Numbered from the stretch's first letter, positions 25,607 through 33,983 are shown. The stretch: DNA of 64,000 bases from Pseudomonas chlororaphis (GCF_001921865.1 NZ_MSCT01000019.1:248001-312000), one strand, 5' to 3'. Notes: generated from the sequence alone by a model not told the origin. Numbers and translations: made by a program.

Positions 25607-27418
25607 ATGACCACGACCGAACAGCTGAGTGCCTTGAGTTCAATCCTGGCTCAAAGCGGTTTGCACAGCCTGTTCCAACCGATCATCTGCCTCTCCGAAC
25701 GGCGCATCCTCGGCTACGAAGCCCTGAGTCGCGGCCCGTCCAACAGCCCCCTGCACTCCCCCGTCGCCCTGTTTGCCGTGGCCCGCCAGGCCGGACGCCT
25801 CAGCGAGCTGGAAATCGCCTGCCGCCAGAGCGCCTGCAAGCACTTCAGCGAGCAGCAACTGCCCGGCAAGCTGTTTCTCAACGTCTCTCCGGAATCCCTG
25901 CTGGAGACCACCCACCAACCCGGTCGGACCTTGCAACTGTTGCAAGACTTCGGGATTCCACCAAGCCAGGTGGTGATCGAACTCACCGAGCAAACACCGA
26001 TCGACGACTTCCAATTGCTGCAAAACGCGCTGCACCATTATCGGGACATGGGGTTCTCGATCGCCCTGGACGACCTCGGCGCCGGCTATTCGAGCTTGCG
26101 CCTGTGGTCCGAGCTGCGCCCGGACTACGTGAAGATCGACCGACACTTCATCGACGGCATCCATCAGGACGCCCTCAAGCGCGAGTTCGTCGGCTCAATC
26201 CTGCAAATAGCCAAGGCTTCGCGCGCCCAAGTCATCGCCGAAGGGATCGAAGTCATGGAAGAACTGGAGGTGCTCACGGAAATGGGCGTCGACCTGCTGC
26301 AAGGTTACCTGCTCTGTCGCCCTCAGGAGCAACCGCCCCGCGATGGTCGCGGCCTGCTGCCCAGACGCGAAAACACCAGCACAACGCTCAACGACGAAGG
26401 CAGCGACCTCAGCGCCCTGCTCAACGAACAACCGGCGGTAACCCGGGACACGCCGACAGCCACGGTGCTGGAGGCCTTCCGACGCCAGGCCAACCTCAAC
26501 TCCCTGGCAGTACTCGACCCGCAGGGACAACCTTGTGGCATCGTGCATCGCCATTCGCTGTCAAACGCCCTGCTCAAACCCTTCGCCACCGACCTGTTTG
26601 CCCGCAAACCCATCAGCCGCCTGATGAACGATGACTTCCTGGCGGTGGAGCTCAGCCAGTCCCTGCAGCAGGTCAGCCGATTGATCACCAGTCGTGCCAG
26701 GCAACGGATCGAAGAGGATTTCATCATTACCCTCAATGGCGGTTACCTGGGCCTGGGGCGGGTGATCGACGTACTCAAGTTGATTACCGAACTGAAGATC
26801 CAGCAGGCACGCTACGCCAACCCCCTGACCCTGCTGCCTGGCAACGTGCCAATCCAGCAATGCCTGACCCACCTGCTGCAACAAGGGCGCGAGTCGCTGA
26901 TCTGCTATGTGGATATCGACAGCTTCAAGCCCTTCAACGACATCTATGGCTACGGCCGTGGCGATGAGGTGCTGTTGTGCCTGGCGCAGTGCCTGAATGA
27001 CCGGGTGGACCCGAGCCGCGACTTCGTCGGCCATATCGGCGGCGACGACTTTCTCCTGGTGCTGGGTCCCGAGGATTGGCAAAAACGCTTGAGCCAGCTG
27101 CTGGACGACTTCCATAGCCAGTGCCGGCGCTTCTACCGCAGCGAACACCTGGAAGCCGGGTGCTTCATCGCCCCCAACCGCCAGGGCGTCCGCCAGGAGT
27201 TCGCCTTGCTATCACTGTCCATCGGCGTGGTGCACCTGTATCCCCAGGCCTGTGGACAACTCGACGCCAGCCACCTGGCCGAACTGGCGTCGCAAGCCAA
27301 GCACCACGCCAAGAACGTGCCGGGGTACAGCATTCATGTGATCGACAGCCGAGAAGTAGCCTTTACCGCTGATGAGGCTCGTGTAGCGGACCCGACGGAT
27401 TCAGCTGCGCCAGCTTGA
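25607..27418 (+). CDS. EAL-CBS-GGDEF protein (cyclic di-GMP turnover)
   Basis: Cytoplasmic protein of 603 residues. The N-terminal EAL domain (about 10-240) keeps YEALSR, LDDLGAGYSSL, VKIDRHF and AEGIE, so phosphodiesterase activity is plausible. A CBS pair (about 265-400) follows, then a GGDEF domain (about 420-590) whose signature reads GGDDF at residues 478-482, with Asp in place of the usual Glu. The domain order is EAL first, as I recall for a P. aeruginosa protein in the same neighbourhood. The 3' end overlaps the convergent Sel1-type gene by 56 bp. Confidence 0.92.
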   Translation: MTTTEQLSALSSILAQSGLHSLFQPIICLSERRILGYEALSRGPSNSPLHSPVALFAVARQAGRLSELEIACRQSACKHFSEQQLPGKLFLNVSPESLLETTHQPGRTLQLLQDFGIPPSQVVIELTEQTPIDDFQLLQNALHHYRDMGFSIALDDLGAGYSSLRLWSELRPDYVKIDRHFIDGIHQDALKREFVGSILQIAKASRAQVIAEGIEVMEELEVLTEMGVDLLQGYLLCRPQEQPPRDGRGLLPRRENTSTTLNDEGSDLSALLNEQPAVTRDTPTATVLEAFRRQANLNSLAVLDPQGQPCGIVHRHSLSNALLKPFATDLFARKPISRLMNDDFLAVELSQSLQQVSRLITSRARQRIEEDFIITLNGGYLGLGRVIDVLKLITELKIQQARYANPLTLLPGNVPIQQCLTHLLQQGRESLICYVDIDSFKPFNDIYGYGRGDEVLLCLAQCLNDRVDPSRDFVGHIGGDDFLLVLGPEDWQKRLSQLLDDFHSQCRRFYRSEHLEAGCFIAPNRQGVRQEFALLSLSIGVVHLYPQACGQLDASHLAELASQAKHHAKNVPGYSIHVIDSREVAFTADEARVADPTDSAAPA

Positions 27419-27785
27419 CCTCGGCCAAGGGATGACCGGCCTTCGCCGCCAGCGTCCACCAACGGGCTGCTTCGGCAGGGTCCGCAGCCTTGCTGGGCGA
27501 ACCGGCCAGGCTGATGACGCCCACCTGGTAGGCCGCCTTGCCGTCCCCGGCGAGCGCCGCCAGACGCAACAGGCGTATGCCTTCCTCGCGAGCTCCCAGG
27601 CCCTGGCCCCGAAAGGTCAGGATATGCCCATAAAAGCTCTGCGCACCGACATCACCCAGGTTCGCCATGCGCGCCAGCTGTCCCTCCAGCCAGTGCCAGC
27701 CTCGGGGTTGGCGGACAAACCAGGACCAATGAAACAACCGACGGGCCAGCCAGTAACCGACCCGTGCCTTGAGGCGCCAGAACAT
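27363..27785 (-). CDS. Sel1/TPR-like repeat protein
   Basis: Protein of 140 residues with two or three Sel1-type helical repeats: GAREEGIRLLRLAALAGDGKAAYQVG and EAARWWTLAAKAGHPLAEVKLAQL. The N-terminus is Arg/Trp-rich and moderately hydrophobic (MFWRLKARVGYWLARRLF). Probably an adaptor; no partner is known. Its 3' end lies inside the 3' end of the convergent EAL gene, and its start abuts the next gene on the same strand (27786), so the small genes 27363-28495 look like one operon. Confidence 0.78.
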   Translation of the reverse strand: MFWRLKARVGYWLARRLFHWSWFVRQPRGWHWLEGQLARMANLGDVGAQSFYGHILTFRGQGLGAREEGIRLLRLAALAGDGKAAYQVGVISLAGSPSKAADPAEAARWWTLAAKAGHPLAEVKLAQLNPSGPLHEPHQR

Positions 27786-28157
27786 TCAGGCCTCCGCCGA
27801 TTCGGGGTATTCGTACTCGAACACACGCACCACTTCCGAGGCGTGCCACGACGCGGCCGCCACCCCGTCGGACGGTCCGGAAAAACGCCCGAGGCGCTCC
27901 ACACACTCGAAAAAACCGGTGCGCGGCAAACGGCTCGCCCCCTGGCTGATCACCAGCGAGCTGCGCAGTGGCTGCTCCGCACGGGCATCCAGCGCGGCCA
28001 GGTGTTCGAGGGCCGCGGTGAGGGTCTGCATGGCGGGGCTGGGTAGCTGCAAGCGCTCAAGCAGAGCGCGATAGGTCAAAAGATGGCGTTGCCGACGGGC
28101 CTGGTCGAGTTCACCCAACAGGCCGTCCCAGTGTTGACGACTGATCCTTACGCTCAC
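27786..28157 (-). CDS. Conserved hypothetical protein, 123 residues
   Basis: Soluble protein starting MSVRISRQHWDGLLGELDQ with no recognisable domain. Predicted helices cover residues 5-65, followed by a beta-rich tail ending YPESAEA. Its start overlaps the end of the XRE gene by 4 bp and it abuts the Sel1-like gene, so all three are probably translated together. Function unknown. Confidence 0.7.
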   Translation of the reverse strand: MSVRISRQHWDGLLGELDQARRQRHLLTYRALLERLQLPSPAMQTLTAALEHLAALDARAEQPLRSSLVISQGASRLPRTGFFECVERLGRFSGPSDGVAAASWHASEVVRVFEYEYPESAEA

Positions 28158-28495
28158 GATTCATCCCTCCAACCCGGAACCGTCAATTCCCAGGCCAGGC
28201 TGCGGCGTATCGCGGCGTCCGGTTGACGCTCACCGCTTTCGATCATGGCCAGATAAGACGGACTGATACCTACCGTACGGGCAAGCGCCTCGATGGCGAT
28301 CCCCTTGGCTTCACGCAAACTGCGGAGTTGATCCAGACCGGGAAGCGGCTGGTCGGTTGTGGTCGCGATAGGTGCCTTGGCTTCTCGCGAAGATTGATCG
28401 GTGATACCTGCTGCTTTTAGCAACGCCTGATACTGAGCCCATGGCAGCACCGCGTACTCGGGCTCGCCATCGCGTGCAATTATCTGAATATCCAT
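28154..28495 (-). CDS. XRE-family helix-turn-helix regulator
   Basis: 113-residue DNA-binding protein. The N-terminal ~35 residues (MDIQIIARDGEPEYAVLPW) resemble the leader of short antitoxin-like regulators. The HTH covers about residues 57-95 (LREAKGIAIEALARTVGISPSYLAMIESGERQPD). The frame is open to 28519, but the ATG at 28495 starts the coherent protein. Overlaps the downstream unknown gene by 4 bp (ATGA), a layout often seen in antitoxin-toxin pairs, though no toxin family is recognisable. Confidence 0.82.
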   Translation of the reverse strand: MDIQIIARDGEPEYAVLPWAQYQALLKAAGITDQSSREAKAPIATTTDQPLPGLDQLRSLREAKGIAIEALARTVGISPSYLAMIESGERQPDAAIRRSLAWELTVPGWRDES

Positions 28496-28606
28496 TACTA
28501 CCCCGTAGGACAACGACACATAACGAGTCGGACTTTTCCTTATGAAGTGTAATCCTAACAGTCACTAAGGTCGCGGGGGCATCGATGTGTTGGATCCCGA
28601 TTTATC

Positions 28607-29062
28607 TCAGTTTCTTTTCGGGCCTTCCAGTTGCAGTTGTTCCCGGGTATCGGGCAGTCGCTCGACCACCGCCAGCTTCTGCGGACTCTGGCGATTGCGC
28701 CAGGCACGAAACGCACTGAGCTCGCCATCCAGGGTTTTCATGATCCAGGCCAGAACGGCAATATCGTCGAGCATGCCGAACATCGGCAGGAAGTCCGGAA
28801 TGGCATCCACCGGGCTGAGGAAGTACATCAGGCCGGCGACCACCGACAACAACGCCTTGGGGCTGATGGCACGATACTCGCCGCGCCAGTAGGCCAGGCA
28901 CAAGGCTTGCAGCAGGCGCAGGTCGTCCTTGAGCTTGCCAAGCCGGCCACCCTGCTGGGTGCCCTTGCTGGCCACGGCGAACAACAGCGTAGGCAGCCGG
29001 CCACGGCTGAGCAGGCGGCCGGCCAGGGGTAGGAAACGGGCAAAATTCCAGGGCGCTTTCAT
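28607..29062 (-). CDS. YkvA-family (DUF1232) membrane protein
   Basis: 151 residues with the DUF1232 core YFLSPVDAIPDFLPMFGMLDD (about residues 84-104) and adjacent hydrophobic helices. The ATG at 29062 follows GTGGGAGT. Function of the family is unknown. The 5' flank (29082-29212) is one copy of a composite element with inverted DnaA-type boxes. Confidence 0.85.
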   Translation of the reverse strand: MKAPWNFARFLPLAGRLLSRGRLPTLLFAVASKGTQQGGRLGKLKDDLRLLQALCLAYWRGEYRAISPKALLSVVAGLMYFLSPVDAIPDFLPMFGMLDDIAVLAWIMKTLDGELSAFRAWRNRQSPQKLAVVERLPDTREQLQLEGPKRN

Positions 29063-29081
29063 CGTCACTCCCACTGAAATG

Positions 29082-29104
29082 TTATCCACACAAATTGTGG
29101 ATAA
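29082..29104. promoter_or_regulatory. Inverted pair of DnaA-box consensus sequences
   Basis: TTATCCACA (29082-29090) and TGTGGATAA (29096-29104), five bases apart. Both match the 9-mer DnaA consensus exactly. They lie 20-42 bp upstream of the YkvA gene start, where DnaA binding could affect its promoter. Confidence 0.6.
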
Positions 29105-29212
29105 CCTTGTGAACAGAGCCGCTTTTCACAGCTGAAAGCCCCGTTTTACAAGGGCTCGGCTCAGATCGGGCGTTTTTTACTCACATAAAAAAACCCATTA
29201 TTTCATTGACTT
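29082..29212. repeat. Composite 131 bp intergenic element, copy A
   Basis: Order on + strand: inverted DnaA-type boxes, GTGAACA, GAAAGCCCC with downstream GGGCTCG, TCA, a TTTTTT tract (29173-29178), TAAAAAAACC, then TTTCATTGACTT (29201-29212). The same order and spacing recur at 47366-47497. Identity is patchy but clear in all landmarks. Confidence 0.6.
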
Positions 29213-29301
29213 GGCAGCCTCGTGCGGCTAGCCATGGCGCGTCCTGTTAAGACTATGCCCTCTGCCGCCAGTTCGCATTTTTTCCCGCCGACACGCAGAT
29301 A

Positions 29302-29333
29302 CGACAACGCCCCGTGAGGACGGGGCGTTGTCG
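29302..29333. terminator. Stem-loop after the FKBP gene
   Basis: CGACAACGCCCCG (29302-29314) pairs perfectly with CGGGGCGTTGTCG (29321-29333) around TGAGGA. It lies 17 bp beyond the stop codon of the leftward FKBP gene. No clean T tract follows on that strand. Confidence 0.7.
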
Positions 29334-29349
29334 TTGAACCAGCCAAACG

Positions 29350-30063
29350 TTACTTGGCGTCGTCTTGTTTCGCTGGATCCTTGATACCCAGCAGTTCCAG
29401 CTCGAACACCAGAACCGAGTTGGCCGGAATGGCCGGGCTCGGGCTCTGTGCGCCGTAGGCCAGATCGCTTGGGATGTACAGCTTGTACTTCTCGCCGACG
29501 TGCATCAACTGCAGGCCTTCGACCCAACCTGGGATCACGCCGCTGACCGGCAGATCGATCGGACTGCCGCGCTCGACCGAGCTGTCGAATACGGTGCCGT
29601 TGGTGAGGGTGCCGGTGTAGTGGACAGTCACCACGTCGGTTGGCTTGGGCTGGGCGCCATCGGCTTTTTTCAATACTTCGTATTGCAGGCCGGAGGCGGT
29701 AGTGGTCACGCCAGCCTTCTTGCCGTTTTCTTCGAGGAATTTCTTGCCGGCGGCTGCCGACTCTTCGCTGACCTTGGCCATGCGCTCTTCGGCACGCTTT
29801 TGCAGCGCCGCGAAGGCTTCGACCAGTTCGTCGTCTTTCAGCTTCTGTTCTTTCTTGCCGATGGCATCTTCGATGCCCTGGGCTACCGCTTTGGAATCCA
29901 GGTCATCCATACCTTCCTGGGCAAGGCTTTTGCCCATGTTCAGGCCGATACCATAGGAAGCTTTCTGCGCCGGGGTTTTCAGCTCCACGCTGGTCTGCGA
30001 GTCACAACCCGCGAGTACCAGGCTAACCAGGGCTACCGCCGCCGCTAACCGATGCTGTTTCAT
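29350..30063 (-). CDS. fklB: FKBP-type peptidyl-prolyl isomerase lipoprotein (FklB/Mip-like)
   Basis: Exported prolyl isomerase of 237 residues. It has a lipoprotein signal with lipobox LAGC (Cys20), an N-terminal helical dimerisation domain (about 25-125, KASYGIGLNMGKSLAQEG) and a C-terminal FKBP domain (about 130-230) with VTVHYTGTLTNGTVFDSS, GVIPGWVEGLQLM and IPSDLAYG. Helps fold proteins in the periplasm or outer membrane. Single-gene unit with a stem-loop after it. Confidence 0.93.
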   Translation of the reverse strand: MKQHRLAAAVALVSLVLAGCDSQTSVELKTPAQKASYGIGLNMGKSLAQEGMDDLDSKAVAQGIEDAIGKKEQKLKDDELVEAFAALQKRAEERMAKVSEESAAAGKKFLEENGKKAGVTTTASGLQYEVLKKADGAQPKPTDVVTVHYTGTLTNGTVFDSSVERGSPIDLPVSGVIPGWVEGLQLMHVGEKYKLYIPSDLAYGAQSPSPAIPANSVLVFELELLGIKDPAKQDDAK

Positions 30064-30323
30064 GCTATTTCCTTGTTCATGCGCCTAAAGGGCAATCGAG
30101 TAAAGCCGCGAGCTTATCAGGCCGCCACGACCAATGGCTACCGGCATGAGAGCCGGATTAACCCGATAAGTTCACGTGTTTAAAAGCATTTCGCCAGCCA
30201 TGGCATCGCGTGCGAAAAGCCACCCCTGCGGACACGCGGAATGAGGCTCGGCTGACATCTGACGTAATGGCCACTTGTCCGGCAGTTTGCCCTGAGGCAT
30301 AACGGAGCCATAACTCGACAAGG

Positions 30324-32141
30324 ATGTTTATCTTGCGCCTCTTATCCCGTGTTCTGCTCCTGATCCTCGCCCTGGCCGGCATTGCCCTGGCGGCGGCCCT
30401 GTACTACGTCGCCAACCCGACATTGCCCGACTACGTGCCTCCCCAACAGGTGCACTACCAGGATCAATGGAGCGCCGCCGACCGCCAGACCTACTACTTC
30501 ACGCCTCAAGGCACTCAAGTGAAGGGCCTGCGGTACGAGTGGTTCGCCGCCCTGGAGCTACCCTTCTCCACCGAACGCTTCGCCGCGCCGCAGTACCTGG
30601 CCCGCTTCGGCTTCCTGGTCGACCCGGCGCAGCAGGCCAGCGTCGACAATCCGGCGAACCTGCCGGTCGGCTTCACCCGTCATCAGAACCCAGGCGAGAC
30701 ACAGCAGTACCTGGACATCACCTGCGCCGCTTGCCACACCGGCGAACTGCGCTACAAGCAGCAAGCGCTGCGGATCGACGGCGGTTCGGCGCGACATGTC
30801 TTGCCTTCCAGCGTGCCCACATTGCGCGGCGGCAGCTTCGGCCAGGCCCTCGTCGCCAGCCTGGCGTCGACCTACTACAACCCATGGAAATTCGAGCGCT
30901 TCGCCCGCACCGTGCTGGGCCAGAACTACGACGCTGAACGCGAACAACTGCACAAGGACGTCAAGACGTCGCTGGACACCTTCCTGCGCGTCGCCTGGAA
31001 CGACACCCATCGCGGCCTCTACCCCACCGAGGAAGGCCCCGGACGCACCGACGCCTTTGGCCGGATCGCCAATGCCAGCTTCGGCGACGCCATTTCCCCC
31101 GACAACTATAGGGTGGCCAACGCGCCGGTGGACTACCCCCAGCTGTGGGACATCTGGACCTTCGACTGGGTCCAGTGGAACGGCTCGGCCCAGCAGCCCA
31201 TGGCGCGCAATATCGGTGAGGCGTTGGGGGTCGGCGCGACCCTGAACTTCTTCGATGCCCAGGGCCAGCCGCTCAAGGGCGATGCCCGGTACCCGTCGAG
31301 CGTGCGGGTGCGCGACCTCAATCGCATCGAAGAAACCTTGCAGCGACTGAAACCGCCGAGCTGGCCCGAAGCACTGTTCGGCAACATCGACAAAACCCTG
31401 GCCGCCAAAGGGCGAACGCTGTTCGCCGAAAACTGCGCGGGCTGCCATGTCCCGGCAATTACCGAAAGCAACGGGCGGCCCGTACAACAACTGAAGATGC
31501 TGCCAGTGGCGGTGATCGGCACCGACCCCAACACCGCCAACAATATTGCCGACCAACGCTACGACCTGAGCGCATTGCAATGGGATGCCGCCGAGCTGGC
31601 CCAATCGAACGTCCAACTGCACCCTGCGCCCGGCGAACCGCTGGACATGCGCCAACTGTCCGCGGCCAAGGGCCTGGCCTATGTCACGGCCTTCGTCGAG
31701 GAACGCGCCTACCGCGACGCGAAGGTGACTCCTGCAGAACGGCCGCGACTCGACGGCTACGGCCTGCCGATCGGCGTGCGCGAATTGCGCGCCTACAAGG
31801 CACGTCCCCTGGCCGGGGTCTGGGCCACCCCGCCGTTCCTGCATAACGGTTCGGTTCCCAGCCTTTACCAATTGCTTTCGCCTCAAGCCGAACGCGCCGG
31901 CACCTTCTATAAAGGCACCTTCGAATACGACCCGCAGCACCTGGGCTACCGTACCGAACCGTTCAAGAACGGCTTCCTGTTCGATACCCGGATCAGCGGC
32001 AACCACAACAGCGGCCATGAATTCCGTGCCGGCAAACGCGGTAACGGAGTGATCGGCCGCCTGCTGCTGCCCGAGGAGCGCTGGGCGCTGCTGGAGTACC
32101 TGAAAGTCCTGGGCGGCCCGCTGGAGGCGCAATTGCCATGA
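30324..32141 (+). CDS. Di-heme cytochrome c, peroxidase/RoxA-like
   Basis: 605-residue c-type cytochrome with an N-terminal membrane anchor (LLLILALAGIALAAALYYV) and two heme sites, C134-A-A-C-H138 and C371-A-G-C-H375. The size and spacing resemble the di-heme peroxidase relatives that include rubber oxygenase RoxA, rather than the shorter CcpA/MauG enzymes. ATG 30324 directly follows AAGG, so TTG at 30333, with AAGGA 8 nt upstream, may be the true start. The catalase-like gene 28 bp downstream suggests a shared role in peroxide or lipid-peroxide chemistry. Substrate unknown. Confidence 0.83.
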   Translation: MFILRLLSRVLLLILALAGIALAAALYYVANPTLPDYVPPQQVHYQDQWSAADRQTYYFTPQGTQVKGLRYEWFAALELPFSTERFAAPQYLARFGFLVDPAQQASVDNPANLPVGFTRHQNPGETQQYLDITCAACHTGELRYKQQALRIDGGSARHVLPSSVPTLRGGSFGQALVASLASTYYNPWKFERFARTVLGQNYDAEREQLHKDVKTSLDTFLRVAWNDTHRGLYPTEEGPGRTDAFGRIANASFGDAISPDNYRVANAPVDYPQLWDIWTFDWVQWNGSAQQPMARNIGEALGVGATLNFFDAQGQPLKGDARYPSSVRVRDLNRIEETLQRLKPPSWPEALFGNIDKTLAAKGRTLFAENCAGCHVPAITESNGRPVQQLKMLPVAVIGTDPNTANNIADQRYDLSALQWDAAELAQSNVQLHPAPGEPLDMRQLSAAKGLAYVTAFVEERAYRDAKVTPAERPRLDGYGLPIGVRELRAYKARPLAGVWATPPFLHNGSVPSLYQLLSPQAERAGTFYKGTFEYDPQHLGYRTEPFKNGFLFDTRISGNHNSGHEFRAGKRGNGVIGRLLLPEERWALLEYLKVLGGPLEAQLP

Positions 32142-32169
32142 CCGTGGCATTCATCAAGAGGAGCGTTTC

Positions 32170-33306
32170 ATGCTGATCGCCCTGTGGCTGCGCCTCGGCG
32201 CCCTGCTGCTCAAGACACTCCTGCTGCTGGCACTCGTTGCCCTGCTCGGCTGGGCGCTGAACAGCGCCTGGTCGATCTGGCGCTATCAGGGACCGGTCTC
32301 GACCGAAGAACAGATCCCGCCCGGCGAAGCCGCCATGACCCAGGACATCATCCAGACCGCTGTCCGCATCGTCGATCAGCACCGGGATAACACCCGTTAC
32401 CTGCGCGACGCCCATGCCAAAGCCCATGGTTGCGTGAAAGCCGAGGTCCAGGTGCTCGACCCGCTGGCAGCGCCGCTGCGCCAAGGCGTGTTCGCCGAAC
32501 CCGGCAAGACCTGGCAGGCCGTGGTGCGGCTCTCCAACGGCAATGCCTATCCGCAGTTCGACAGCATTCGCGATGCCCGCGGGATGGCGATCAAGTTGTT
32601 GAACGTGCCCGGCCCTCAGTTATTGAAAGACCAACAGAGCCGTGGCGAACAGGATTTCGTGATGTTCAACCATCCGAACTTCTTCGTCAGCGATGTCGCC
32701 GAGTACCGGCAGAATATCGCCGCACAGGCGGACGGGAAAAAGATCGGGGCGTTTTTCCCCGGCTGGGATCCACGCACCTGGCAGGTCCGTCACCTGTTCA
32801 TTGCCCTGGCGACGCTGGCGCCGCCTCCGGCCAGCCCGACGCAAACCCGCTATTTTTCGGTATCGCCTTACAAGCTCGGCACCGCCAACGCCAAGTTCCG
32901 CGTCGTACCTGATCCGGACAGCTGCCCGGCCTACACCCTCCCCGCACAAAACCAGGCCCTGCCCAACTTCCTGCGCAATGCCCTGAACCAGCAATTGTCG
33001 ACCGATCGTGTGCCGGCCTGCTTTGTATTGCAGGTACAACGCCAGGACCCAAGCCGCTACATGCCCATCGAAGACACCAGCATCGAATGGCGAGAAAGCG
33101 ATGCGCCCTTCGAAAGCGTGGCACGGATCAAGGTCCCCGCCCAGGACTTCGATACCCCGCAGCAGAACCTGCAATGCGACAACCTGTCCTTCAACCCCTG
33201 GTTCGGGCTGGAAGCGCATCGCCCTGTCGGCGGTATCAACCGCCTGCGCAAGGCGGTCTACGAAGCAGTCAGCGACTACCGCCACAGCCGCAACGCCGAG
33301 CAGTGA
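32170..33306 (+). CDS. Catalase-fold family protein
   Basis: 378 residues. An N-terminal hydrophobic segment (about 5-27) suggests membrane attachment or export. The catalase-like region includes RLSNGNAYPQFDSIRDARGMAIKLLN (about 118-143) and FVMFNHPNFFV. This is a small catalase-superfamily protein of the SrpA-like type, where activity may be peroxidase-like. A GAGGAG site precedes ATG 32170. Follows the di-heme cytochrome gene by 28 bp, so co-transcribed; a terminator follows. Confidence 0.83.
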   Translation: MLIALWLRLGALLLKTLLLLALVALLGWALNSAWSIWRYQGPVSTEEQIPPGEAAMTQDIIQTAVRIVDQHRDNTRYLRDAHAKAHGCVKAEVQVLDPLAAPLRQGVFAEPGKTWQAVVRLSNGNAYPQFDSIRDARGMAIKLLNVPGPQLLKDQQSRGEQDFVMFNHPNFFVSDVAEYRQNIAAQADGKKIGAFFPGWDPRTWQVRHLFIALATLAPPPASPTQTRYFSVSPYKLGTANAKFRVVPDPDSCPAYTLPAQNQALPNFLRNALNQQLSTDRVPACFVLQVQRQDPSRYMPIEDTSIEWRESDAPFESVARIKVPAQDFDTPQQNLQCDNLSFNPWFGLEAHRPVGGINRLRKAVYEAVSDYRHSRNAEQ

Positions 33307-33316
33307 TCCATAAACG

Positions 33317-33344
33317 AAAAAAGCGGCCACCAGGGCCGCTTTTC
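33317..33344 (+). terminator. Terminator after the catalase-like gene
   Basis: AAAAAAGCGGCC and GGCCGCTTTT form a 6 bp GC stem with flanking A and T tracts. Confidence 0.88.
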
Positions 33345-33371
33345 CAGGGAGCATTCATCCCCCCAGACAGC

Positions 33372-33396
33372 AAAAAGCCCGCGTTAGCGGGCTTTC
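33372..33396 (-). terminator. Terminator of the first tRNA unit
   Basis: On the minus strand GCCCGCTAACGCGGGC is followed by TTTTT. The same terminator recurs at 33726-33750. Confidence 0.9.
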
Positions 33397-33435
33397 TGTG
33401 ATGAGTTGGCGTTCAGTATTCCAACTCATCGAATA

Positions 33436-33512
33436 TGGCGCAGCGGACGGGACTCGAACCCGCGACCCCCGGCGTGACAGGCCGGTATTCTAACCGACTG
33501 AACTACCGCTGC
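33436..33512 (-). tRNA. tRNA-Asp (GUC), copy 1
   Basis: 77 nt including an encoded CCA. Acceptor GCAGCGG/CCGCTGC, anticodon loop CTGTCAC (anticodon GTC), T-arm GGGTTCGAGTCCC. Identical to the second tRNA-Asp at 33791-33867. Confidence 0.97.
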
Positions 33513-33527
33513 GCGTAGCGCTGAAAG

Positions 33528-33603
33528 TGGTGGGTGATGACGGGATCGAACCGCCGACATTCTGCTTGTAAGGCAGACGCTCTCCCAGCTGAGCTAATCA
33601 CCC
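33528..33603 (-). tRNA. tRNA-Val (UAC), copy 1
   Basis: 76 nt with encoded CCA. Acceptor GGGTGAT/ATCACCC, anticodon TAC in CTTACAA, T-arm GCGGTTCGATCCCGT. Differs from copy 2 by one base in the D-loop region (AGCTGGGAG against AGCCGGGAG). Confidence 0.97.
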
Positions 33604-33624
33604 TTTACCTTCGTTGCGGGGCGC

Positions 33625-33631
33625 ATTATTA
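33625..33631 (-). promoter_or_regulatory. Probable -10 box of the first tRNA unit
   Basis: TAATAAT on the minus strand followed by the GC-rich discriminator GCGCCCCGC, 22 bp before tRNA-Val copy 1. This is typical of stringently controlled stable-RNA promoters. The -35 is weak. Confidence 0.5.
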
Positions 33632-33725
33632 CACAGAAATTCATAACGTGCTGATTTAAATAATAAAATTATCAAAAAAAGCTGAATTTCGATGCGCCAT
33701 GTACCCACGCAATAAACACAGGCAC

Positions 33726-33750
33726 AAAAAAGCCCGCGTTAGCGGGCTTT
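33726..33750 (-). terminator. Terminator of the second tRNA unit
   Basis: Same GCCCGCTAACGCGGGC stem as at 33372-33396, with a T tract on the minus strand. It separates the two tRNA units, so each is its own transcript. Confidence 0.9.
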
Positions 33751-33790
33751 CCGTGATGACCTGGCGTTCAGTGTTCCAGATCATCGAATA

Positions 33791-33867
33791 TGGCGCAGCG
33801 GACGGGACTCGAACCCGCGACCCCCGGCGTGACAGGCCGGTATTCTAACCGACTGAACTACCGCTGC
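33791..33867 (-). tRNA. tRNA-Asp (GUC), copy 2
   Basis: 77 nt with encoded CCA, identical to copy 1. Part of a duplicated Val-Asp-terminator unit. Confidence 0.97.
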
Positions 33868-33886
33868 GCGTAACACTGAAAGCGAA

Positions 33887-33962
33887 TGGTGGGTGATGAC
33901 GGGATCGAACCGCCGACATTCTGCTTGTAAGGCAGACGCTCTCCCGGCTGAGCTAATCACCC
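33887..33962 (-). tRNA. tRNA-Val (UAC), copy 2
   Basis: 76 nt with encoded CCA and anticodon TAC. Same as copy 1 except one base in the D-loop region. Confidence 0.97.
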
Positions 33963-33983
33963 TTCACGTTCGGTGTGGCGCGC

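Noticed and set aside
29082..29104. Inverted DnaA boxes as a replication origin
   Set aside because: There is no dnaA, dnaN, rpmH or gidA nearby and only two boxes are seen, so a regulatory site is more likely than oriC.
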